Shown here: positions 1 to 4,768 of the stretch, in pieces
Layout of the letters: every line of letters begins with the position of its first letter
Numbering within the stretch: position 1 is the stretch's first letter
Assembly (NCBI GenBank): GCA_039795875.1
Contig: JBDKKY010000030.1
Span: 1 to 6,377, forward strand
Source of the DNA: CAIZLB01 sp039795875
GTDB taxonomy: Bacteria; Patescibacteriota; Minisyncoccia; Phycocordibacterales; CAIZLB01
DNA length: 6,377 bases
Reading direction: 5' to 3'
Position numbers and translations under genes: made by a program
The notes under the pieces: model-generated
The model's database searches: none
What the model was told of the DNA's origin: nothing
What the model saw: only the letters and a program-made list of their open reading frames with translations

Positions 1-29
1 GAGACCTTCTACGGCGTAGCGAGTGTTGG

Positions 30-365
30 TCATCGGGTGGTGTGTTTTCTCGACAAGGCTGTGTCAGTCGCAATAGCCGCTACAGCGCCGGGGAAGATTA
101 TCACAGGGGCCGGCTCGCTAAAGTTTTTAATGCTTTGCCTGCCGTCGGTCTTGACCCAGTGTCTTGTGAACAATTGGCTCAAGTAGACTTGGGCGTCCTT
201 GTCGGTGATGTTTTTCGGGTGGACGCGCGAGTAGATGGCGGTTGGGTCGACGTATGTAACAAGTTGCATAATGGTGTATGTATTGGGTATGTCAAGGTTG
301 TGCTTATCAAGAACAAGATAGGGTTCAAAGTCCCACTTCGTGCATCGTGATGTCCGCAAAGACAT
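30..365 (-). CDS. Small orphan protein, 111 aa, function unknown
   Basis: I do not recognise this protein. It is 111 residues long, with no signal peptide or clear membrane segment; residues 86-101 are a mildly hydrophobic stretch containing the string PVIIFPGAVAAIA. The middle (about 15-85) reads like a folded soluble domain with mixed aromatic and charged residues, for example YSRVHPKNITDKDAQVYLSQL. An opposite-strand frame (42-350, 102 aa) competes, but the minus reading is preferred because a near-consensus promoter lies upstream on that strand (418-445) with a predicted transcription start near 411, giving a leader of about 46 nt. There is no Shine-Dalgarno motif before the ATG at 365, and an in-frame TAG lies a few codons upstream, so this is the only sensible start. 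The stop is TGA, unlike the TAA of the conserved genes. It is transcribed divergently from rpmF and may be an accessory gene. Existence is moderately likely; function is unknown. Confidence 0.5.
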   Translation of the reverse strand: MSLRTSRCTKWDFEPYLVLDKHNLDIPNTYTIMQLVTYVDPTAIYSRVHPKNITDKDAQVYLSQLFTRHWVKTDGRQSIKNFSEPAPVIIFPGAVAAIATDTALSRKHTTR

Positions 366-417
366 CGCACGGAGCTAATATCTCGCAGAAAACCTAGCAC
401 AAGGTTATCTAACACCT

Positions 418-445
418 ATTATACCATATATAGGGTCAAAGTCAA
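418..445 (-). promoter_or_regulatory. Sigma70-type promoter for the minus-strand orphan gene
   Basis: Read on the minus strand, a -35 box TTGACT (440-445) and a perfect -10 box TATAAT (418-423) are separated by 16 nt. This is an 11 of 12 match to the bacterial consensus, the best in the window. Transcription should start near 411 and run towards lower coordinates into the gene at 365-30. An alternative minus frame starting at 415 would begin before the transcription start, which argues against that frame. Confidence 0.75.
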
Positions 446-474
446 GGGGTAAGCCCTTATCCCTATATTTGATG

Positions 475-508
475 GCCTCGCCCCGCCGGAGCGACAGCGT
501 AGGCGGGC
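475..508. repeat. GC-rich hairpin element in the divergent intergenic region
   Basis: Arms CCCGCC (482-487) and GGCGGG (502-507) can form a 6-bp GC stem around a 14-nt loop. The block is much richer in GC than the AT-rich sequence on both sides. It sits between the two divergent promoters and has no T-tract on its 3' side on the plus strand, so it does not look like a standard terminator. It could be a REP-like dispersed element or an insulator between the divergent transcripts. A loosely similar word pattern (GAGCGAC followed by GGC-rich sequence) appears at the end of the window. Only one full copy is visible, so calling it a repeat is tentative. Confidence 0.35.
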
Positions 509-516
509 AAAACCCC

Positions 517-544
517 TTGCAATTTCTAGTGAAAATAGTATACT
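517..544 (+). promoter_or_regulatory. Promoter of the rpmF-nusB-rnc operon
   Basis: A -35 like box TTGCAA (517-522, 4 of 6 matches) and a -10 box TATACT (539-544, 5 of 6) are separated by 16 nt. Transcription would start around 550-552, only 2-4 nt before the rpmF ATG at 554. The transcript would therefore be leaderless or nearly so, which agrees with the lack of any ribosome binding site before rpmF. Confidence 0.6.
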
Positions 545-553
545 CTTCATATT

Positions 554-784
554 ATGGTAAATCGAATGAGACACACACGAGGTCATACTCGTAACCGACG
601 AAGTCATCACGCACTAGAAGCTACATCTTTAGTATTGTGTTCAAACTGTGGTCAGCCTGGTCTAAAGCATGTTCTATGTAAGAACTGTGGACACTTTAAA
701 GGTAGATTAGTTGTAGATAAAACTGCTAAGATAGATAAGAAGGCAGTAAAGGCTCAAAAAGCCGAAGTGGTAAGTAAAGCTTAA
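554..784 (+). CDS. rpmF: 50S ribosomal protein L32 (bL32)
   Basis: bL32 is a small protein of the large ribosomal subunit near the peptidyl transferase exit region. This 76-residue copy has the family's basic N-terminus (residues 1-20, RMRHTRGHTRNRRSHHAL) followed by a four-cysteine zinc ribbon: C29-x2-C32 and C42-x2-C45, with the typical NCG and GHFKGR segments. The C-terminal 25 residues are a lysine- and alanine-rich tail with no zinc-binding residue, making the protein slightly longer than the usual 55-65 aa. A second Met at residue 5 (566) is an alternative start; the first Met is preferred because it lies just after the predicted transcription start and matches the short N-termini I associate with Patescibacteria. 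It is the first gene of an operon with nusB (54-nt gap) and rnc. No Shine-Dalgarno is present. The family assignment is secure. Confidence 0.95.
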   Translation: MVNRMRHTRGHTRNRRSHHALEATSLVLCSNCGQPGLKHVLCKNCGHFKGRLVVDKTAKIDKKAVKAQKAEVVSKA

Positions 785-838
785 TGAACATTGAGTTCAC
801 CGTTTAGCCCGATCATTTGACAACTTGTACAAAAAACT

Positions 839-1774
839 ATGGCCAGCAGACATCAATCGCGAATATTAGTTCTTCAATCTCTCTACGAGATTGATTTTAG
901 AGGTCTCAACCCAAATGACTTTGAAGCTGTGTTAACTCACAATATAAAAGAATTTTCACATGATGAGCCCGATCTAGTTTATACCAAAGCTCTCCTTGAT
1001 GGTATTTTAAAAAAGAAAGATGAGATTGACGCAGTGATTGTGAAAGCCGCACCTGAGTGGCCGCTTGATAAGATCGCGTCAGTCGATCGAAATGTACTGC
1101 GACTTGGTTTGTATGAACTTATGTATGCCGACAAAAAAGAGGTTCCTGCCAAAGTAGCTATCAATGAAGCTATCGAAATTGCTAAGTTTTTCAGCGGAGA
1201 TACTTCTGGAAAGTTTATCAATGGCGTATTGGGAGCAGTGTATCGAGATATTTATGGAGAAGATGATAAAAATGCTAAGTCAGAAGCACCAGCTCGAAAA
1301 GTTAAGAAAGAATTGACTGAAGAAGAGAAAGCGGCATTGCCTATTCAAAAACTAATCGGTTCCATTGTATATGGAATCGAAGGTGACGATATCTATCTGG
1401 CGCTGGTACATGATGTATTTGGTTTTTGGACAATTGCTAAAGGAAAATTTTTAGAAAATGAAACTCCTGAGGCCGCATCAAAGAGAAAGGTTTCAGAAGA
1501 ACTTGGTATTGATTCAGAATATATAAAAGATATTGATTCAAGTGAATATATCGCTTCACACCCAGAGTTGAAGAAGATTAAAAAACAGGTGCAGTATGTA
1601 TTGGCCAAGGCTGAGTACGTTCCACTATTAGCAAAAAAAGAAGGAGGTCTTAAAGACGCTGCCTGGTTTAAGTTAGACGCGATCCTAGATCTAAATATGT
1701 ATGATGATATGAAGCCGGTGCTTGCCAAAGCTATTCATATGATCAGCGAAATGATCGAAGCACAACCGAAATAA
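839..1774 (+). CDS. nusB: NusB antitermination factor fused to a Nudix hydrolase-like domain
   Basis: Residues 1-140 are NusB, an RNA-binding factor that with NusE/S10 loads onto boxA in rRNA transcripts for antitermination. Diagnostic segments are RILVLQSLYEIDF (8-20), DRNVLRLGLYEL (83-94) and VAINEAIEIAKFFSGDTSG (106-124) followed by KFINGVLGAVYRDI. A charged linker (about 141-168) leads to a second domain (about 169-311) with a Nudix box at 202-224: G202, E208, R216, then K217 where the consensus has Glu, and E220, E221, G223, I224. Nudix enzymes hydrolyse nucleoside diphosphates linked to another moiety; the metal-binding EE pair is kept, but the RE to RK change may alter or weaken catalysis. 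The substrate cannot be predicted. One uninterrupted frame covers both domains. The ATG at 839 has no Shine-Dalgarno; the NusB alignment starts right at it. It is cotranscribed with rpmF and rnc (17-nt gap to rnc). Confidence 0.92.
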   Translation: MASRHQSRILVLQSLYEIDFRGLNPNDFEAVLTHNIKEFSHDEPDLVYTKALLDGILKKKDEIDAVIVKAAPEWPLDKIASVDRNVLRLGLYELMYADKKEVPAKVAINEAIEIAKFFSGDTSGKFINGVLGAVYRDIYGEDDKNAKSEAPARKVKKELTEEEKAALPIQKLIGSIVYGIEGDDIYLALVHDVFGFWTIAKGKFLENETPEAASKRKVSEELGIDSEYIKDIDSSEYIASHPELKKIKKQVQYVLAKAEYVPLLAKKEGGLKDAAWFKLDAILDLNMYDDMKPVLAKAIHMISEMIEAQPK

Positions 1775-1791
1775 TAAAGAATAAAAGAGCT

Positions 1792-2493
1792 ATGATTAAT
1801 ACTGAAAAATTTAAAGACCTATTGACTCAGCTGGACATGCAGTTCAAAGATATTAATCTTCTCGCAAAAGCTTTCACCCATAGATCATATCTAAATGAAC
1901 ACCGAAATTCTGGCCTCGAACACAATGAACGACTAGAATTTTTGGGAGATGCGGTACTGGAGCTTGTGGTAACAGATTTTCTATATCTGACCTATCCCAA
2001 AAAGCCGGAGGGCGAGATGACAGCCTTGCGATCTGCATTGGTAAATGCACAAACCTTGTCTGAAGTAGCATTGAAATTGGGATTAAATGAATTCTTGCTA
2101 CTCTCAAAAGGGGAAGCCAAAGACACTGGCCGGGCCCGACAATATATTTTAGCAAACACTATCGAAGCATTGATCGGTGCTCTGTATCTTGATCAAGGCT
2201 ATGATGTCGCTCGTAAATTCATCCACGAGCATGTGCACTCACTTCTGGAAGAAGTTATTGATCAAAAGAAATTTATTGATTCAAAGAGTCAATTCCAAGA
2301 ATTGGCCCAAGAGCATGTTGGCGCTACACCTCGATACGAACTGTTGAAAGAATTTGGTCCAGATCACGACAAACTGTTTACAGTGGGAGTATTCTTAGGA
2401 GACACACATATCGCAACTGGAGAAGGAAAGTCTAAACAGGAGGCAGAGACACAGGCGGCATATAAAGGACTAGTCGCCAAAAAGTGGGCCTAA
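1792..2493 (+). CDS. rnc: Ribonuclease III
   Basis: RNase III cleaves double-stranded RNA, chiefly rRNA precursors and structured mRNAs, as a homodimer needing Mg2+. The 233-aa length is typical. Residues 1-155 form the catalytic domain with the signature NERLEFLGDAVLELV (45-59), which carries E46, E49 and D53 (equivalent to E. coli E38, E41 and D45). The second acidic cluster reads ILANTIEALIGALYLDQG (119-136): E125 matches E. coli E117, but N122 stands where E. coli has the metal ligand D114. Residues 164-233 form a double-stranded RNA-binding domain, with the SQFQELAQ start and a GEGKSKQEAETQAA helix near 210-223. The enzyme is probably active, but the Asp to Asn change merits attention. 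It is the last gene of the rpmF-nusB-rnc operon; a weak AAGAG lies a few bases before the ATG. A strong terminator follows 34 nt after the stop. Confidence 0.95.
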   Translation: MINTEKFKDLLTQLDMQFKDINLLAKAFTHRSYLNEHRNSGLEHNERLEFLGDAVLELVVTDFLYLTYPKKPEGEMTALRSALVNAQTLSEVALKLGLNEFLLLSKGEAKDTGRARQYILANTIEALIGALYLDQGYDVARKFIHEHVHSLLEEVIDQKKFIDSKSQFQELAQEHVGATPRYELLKEFGPDHDKLFTVGVFLGDTHIATGEGKSKQEAETQAAYKGLVAKKWA

Positions 2494-2527
2494 AGAAATC
2501 CTCTTCGTTCCGAAAAAAGAACAGAAT

Positions 2528-2559
2528 AAATCACCTTGTCTTCTGACAAGGTGATTTTT
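2528..2559 (+). terminator. Rho-independent terminator of the rpmF-nusB-rnc operon
   Basis: A perfect 13-bp stem pairs 2528-2540 (core TCACCTTGTC) with 2545-2557 (core GACAAGGTGA) around a TTCT tetraloop, followed by a T-tract ending at 2559 and continuing as CTTCT. It lies just after rnc and closes the operon. The opposite strand has a weaker T-rich tail, so it might be partly bidirectional. Confidence 0.93.
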
Positions 2560-2735
2560 CTTCTGCCTCCTCACTCTCTCCGAGAGTTCGTCCGGCAAGT
2601 CTTTTTCTCCACTCATCGGATTTAGTACATCACCGAAGCCGGTAACCATTTTGTTACGCCGAAGGCTCTAAAATTCGACAAACCGGAGCAAAGGCTTGAC
2701 GGAGGATTTGCGGATGCAAATCTGAGTCAGAAGAA
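2560..2735. other. Non-coding island between two facing hairpins, no confident gene
   Basis: The gap between rnc and the response regulator is 394 nt; this is its central part. It has no tRNA, no recognisable RNase P, tmRNA or SRP RNA motifs and no ORF of 60 codons or more with a normal start. Small hairpins are possible: GGTAAC with GTTAC (2641-2656) nested within AGCC and GGCT, and GATTTGC with GCAAATC (about 2706-2723). Two weak open frames cross it: a minus frame at 2470-2649 (59 codons from ATG, ending inside rnc) and a plus frame at 2626-2805 (59 codons with no canonical start near its beginning). Both read as plausible protein but could be chance. The segment might be an insertion cassette, a gene remnant or a small structured RNA; I cannot decide. 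Confidence 0.4.
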
Positions 2736-2767
2736 AATCCTCATTGGGTTGGGACCCAATGAGGATT
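2736..2767 (-). terminator. Perfect 14-bp hairpin, terminator-like on the minus strand
   Basis: Arms 2736-2749 and 2754-2767 (core ATCCTCATTGGG and its complement) pair perfectly over 14 bp around a TGGG loop. On the minus strand the hairpin is followed by ATTTTCTTCTG, a good intrinsic-terminator tail; on the plus strand only a weak T content follows. It would stop transcripts running leftward from beyond 2767, yet no minus-strand gene lies there. It could also stop read-through in both directions, isolating the response-regulator operon. Confidence 0.6.
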
Positions 2768-2827
2768 ATTCTGGTCTTTGTGTAGGTGAGGAGAATTTTC
2801 TTTAGGAATTCTTAAGCTCCTTTCTGA

Positions 2828-2870
2828 TAAAATAAACAGCGTGTGACGAAAAGTCGACACGTTATTTATT
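2828..2870. promoter_or_regulatory. Long imperfect dyad upstream of the response regulator, possible operator or leader hairpin
   Basis: The left arm 2831-2847 (AATAAACAGCGTGTGAC) and right arm 2853-2870 (GTCGACACGTTATTTATT) pair around a GAAAA loop, with one bulged G (2856), one mismatch and one G-T wobble. A -10 like TAAAAT (2828-2833) overlaps its left edge, but no convincing -35 is seen at the right distance. The dyad ends 17 nt before the ATG at 2888. As DNA it could be a binding site, perhaps for the response regulator itself; as RNA it would form a stable hairpin just before the start. Its position favours a regulatory role, but there is no T-tract suggesting strong termination. Confidence 0.45.
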
Positions 2871-2887
2871 AATAATTATTTAAATGT

Positions 2888-3625
2888 ATGCGAGTATTAC
2901 TTATCGAAGATGATGTGGATCTTTGTAATGCGTTAACCGAATGTTTATCAGGAGAGGGGATTATCGCGGATATGTGTACTGAAGGTGATACTGGATCGTA
3001 TATTGCTAGGACCAACAATTATGATGTTCTAGTAATCGATAATATCTTACCCAAGAAAAACGGCATTGATGTATGCAAAGAATTGCGGATGGCCAAGGTC
3101 AAGACCCCGATACTGGTCATGTCTATACATGCAGAGATTGATACGAAAGTGAGCTATCTAGAAGCAGGAGCTGATGACTATATTGCGAAGCCTTTTTCTA
3201 TTGCCGAGTTTGTGGCACGATTGAAAGCTCTTACTCGTCGACCATATGAGATTGCCGATCCTGTGATCATTATTGATGATTTGACTATCGATACTGTAAC
3301 GCAAACTGTGGCTCGTAGTGGTAAACCGGTGTACATGACGCGCAAGGAGTTTATGATTCTCGAGCAGATTTCCAAAAGGCCAGGCCAAGTTGTGAGTCGG
3401 GCGGATATTATGGACCATGTTTGGGATAGAAATTTTGATCCATTCTCTAATAGCATAGAGACTCATATTTCAAATATTCGAAAAAAGATTGATACGGGCA
3501 AGAAAAAGAGAATTGAAACTATACCGGGACGAGGATATAGATTTTCGACTACTGAAACTGGAACACTGCACAAAGCTCGAAAGCGTAGCAAAAAACTGCT
3601 TAAGTCGACTTCTGCTTCGAAATAA
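2888..3625 (+). CDS. OmpR/PhoB-family response regulator, orphan
   Basis: This is a two-component transcription regulator in which phosphorylation by a histidine kinase changes DNA binding. The receiver domain (1-118) has the acidic pair E7/D8 with D9, phospho-acceptor D51 in VLVIDNILP, the switch residue S79 in LVMSIH, and K101 in AKPF; all key residues are present. The C-terminal winged helix (about 125-222) includes MTRKEFMILEQISKRPGQVV (150-169), the recognition-helix region SNSIETHISNIRKKID (187-202) and the closing GRGYRF (214-219). After this canonical end there is an extra basic and serine-rich tail (about 222-245, e.g. KARKRSKKLLKSTSASK). The ATG at 2888 fits the receiver start exactly; an overlapping ATG at 2884 is out of frame. 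No Shine-Dalgarno is seen. No kinase gene is in the window, so its partner and signal are unknown. obgE follows after 16 nt, which suggests co-transcription. Confidence 0.93.
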   Translation: MRVLLIEDDVDLCNALTECLSGEGIIADMCTEGDTGSYIARTNNYDVLVIDNILPKKNGIDVCKELRMAKVKTPILVMSIHAEIDTKVSYLEAGADDYIAKPFSIAEFVARLKALTRRPYEIADPVIIIDDLTIDTVTQTVARSGKPVYMTRKEFMILEQISKRPGQVVSRADIMDHVWDRNFDPFSNSIETHISNIRKKIDTGKKKRIETIPGRGYRFSTTETGTLHKARKRSKKLLKSTSASK

Positions 3626-3641
3626 GGTACATTGAGTCCAT

Positions 3642-4655
3642 ATGACATTTATCGATGAAATGAAGGTTCACATTAAAGCGGGTAAGGGTGGCAACGGAGT
3701 AGTTCGCTGGCTGAGTGAATATGCCAAAGAATTCGGTGGACCTGTGGGAGGAGACGGTGGTCGTGGTGGTGATGTGTTTGTGCGTGGCATCGCCGATACG
3801 TTTTATCTACGTAAATATGCTCATCAAAAAGATTTTTTTGCTCCAGAAGGTGCGTTTGGCAGCGGTTTGAGTCAGCATGGTGCTAGCGGAGAAGATATGA
3901 TTATCGATGTACCAGTTGGAACAGTTATCACTCGAATAGAAGATATCAATATTCACGATACGCAGACTATGATGAATCCGGTCATCACTATCGATGAAGT
4001 TGGACAAACAGTACGATTGTTGAAAGGCGGTAGTGGAGGATTTGGCAATGAACACTTTAAAGGTCCGGCCAATCAACGACCTGAAGAATGGACTCCGGGT
4101 AAGCCTGGTGAAGAAGGTATTTTTACTATTGAAGTTCAGATGATAGCGGACATCGGATTGATCGGTTTGCCAAATGCGGGTAAGTCGTCATTGTTAAATG
4201 CGTTAACTAAAGCTGATGTGAAAGTTGGCAACTACCAATTCACTACGCTCGAACCAAACTTGGGTGCTATGTATGATATTATCCTGGCCGATATCCCTGG
4301 ACTGATCGAAGGTGCTTCAGAAGGAAAAGGTTTGGGGCACAAATTTTTACGACATATTCAACGAACAAAATATTTAGCGCATTGTGTCTCACTTGAGAGT
4401 AGTGTTGAAGAAATGGTTGATGCCTATAAAACAGTACGAAATGAGTTGGAGCAATACGATCCTGGACTAAAAGAGAAGGAAGAAATTATTCTTTTGACAA
4501 AGAGTGATGTGGCGGACCAAGAAGGAATCGAGAAGATTAAAAAAGATTTCCTTAAGAAAATCAAAAAGAAAGAGGAAGATGTGAAAGTTGTATCAGTGTA
4601 CGATTTTGATGGGTTGAAAGGGTTACGAGAATGGATGACACGGTTGGTGAAGTAA
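3642..4655 (+). CDS. obgE: Obg family GTPase (ObgE/CgtA)
   Basis: Obg is an essential GTPase that binds the 50S subunit during late assembly and is linked to stress and growth control. The glycine-rich Obg fold covers residues 1-165 (KAGKGGNGVVRW at 12-23, GGPVGGDGGRGGDVF at 32-46, GGSGGFGNEHFK at 129-140). The G domain follows: P-loop GLPNAGKSS (175-183), switch I FTT (200-202), DIPGLIEGA (217-225), and TKSD (286-289) at the position of the usual NKxD guanine-specificity motif. The G5 segment is SVYDFDGL (318-325), also off the common SA form. At 337 aa it ends after the G domain, so the variable C-terminal OCT domain of many Obg proteins is absent. The start ATG at 3642 fits the conserved FIDEMKVHIKAGKGG N-terminus; no Shine-Dalgarno is visible. 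It is second in an operon with the response regulator and is followed by a terminator. Confidence 0.95.
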   Translation: MTFIDEMKVHIKAGKGGNGVVRWLSEYAKEFGGPVGGDGGRGGDVFVRGIADTFYLRKYAHQKDFFAPEGAFGSGLSQHGASGEDMIIDVPVGTVITRIEDINIHDTQTMMNPVITIDEVGQTVRLLKGGSGGFGNEHFKGPANQRPEEWTPGKPGEEGIFTIEVQMIADIGLIGLPNAGKSSLLNALTKADVKVGNYQFTTLEPNLGAMYDIILADIPGLIEGASEGKGLGHKFLRHIQRTKYLAHCVSLESSVEEMVDAYKTVRNELEQYDPGLKEKEEIILLTKSDVADQEGIEKIKKDFLKKIKKKEEDVKVVSVYDFDGLKGLREWMTRLVK

Positions 4656-4660
4656 GTATG

Positions 4661-4686
4661 AAGAGCCCTTGCTAGAGGGCTTTTTC
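4661..4686 (+). terminator. Rho-independent terminator after obgE
   Basis: The stem AGCCCT (4664-4669) pairs with AGGGCT (4676-4681) around a 6-nt loop, extended by A-T and G-T pairs on the outside, and runs into TTTTT (4681-4685). It starts a few bases after the obgE stop and closes the response regulator-obgE operon. Confidence 0.88.
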
Positions 4687-4687
4687 A

Positions 4688-4768
4688 GTGGTATTGTATG
4701 AGGGACGCAGAAATGTATCTCCGTCACCAACAACTCATTCCTGACAACTAACCCTCCTCACATACCAC
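4688..4768. repeat. Long-range inverted repeat abutting the start of the 215-aa gene
   Basis: GTGGTAT (4688-4694) is complementary to ATACCAC (4762-4768), whose last base touches the ATG at 4769. Further pairing is possible inward: either GT and GAG with bulges (about 12 bp in total over 4688-4702 and 4757-4768) or GAGGG (4700-4704) with CCCTC (4752-4756). A smaller GACG/CGTC hairpin (4704-4707, 4722-4725) lies inside. The layout suggests a structured leader that could affect translation start, or a DNA-level element. No convincing promoter is seen for the following gene inside this stretch. Confidence 0.5.

Noticed and set aside
42..350. Plus-strand open frame of 102 codons opposite the minus-strand orphan gene
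   Set aside because: No plus-strand promoter is seen before it, while the minus strand has a near-consensus promoter correctly placed; kept only as an alternative reading.
179..415. Minus-strand frame of 78 codons starting at 415
   Set aside because: Its start lies upstream of the predicted transcription start near 411 and it overlaps the better-supported frame at 30-365.
419..610. Minus-strand frame of 63 codons across the divergent promoters and the start of rpmF
   Set aside because: It covers both promoters, the GC hairpin and the conserved L32 N-terminus; a shadow frame.
817..843. Perfect TTGACA at 817-822 upstream of nusB
   Set aside because: No acceptable -10 box follows at 16-18 nt; the nearest TATGGC overlaps the nusB start at poor spacing. 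nusB is more likely read from the rpmF promoter.
2651..2674. TTGTTA and TAAAAT as a promoter inside the island
   Set aside because: The spacer is only 12 nt, too short for a sigma70-type promoter.
2560..2735. Possible tRNA, tmRNA, RNase P or SRP RNA in the rnc-regulator gap
   Set aside because: None of the conserved motifs of these RNAs is visible on either strand; only small local hairpins.
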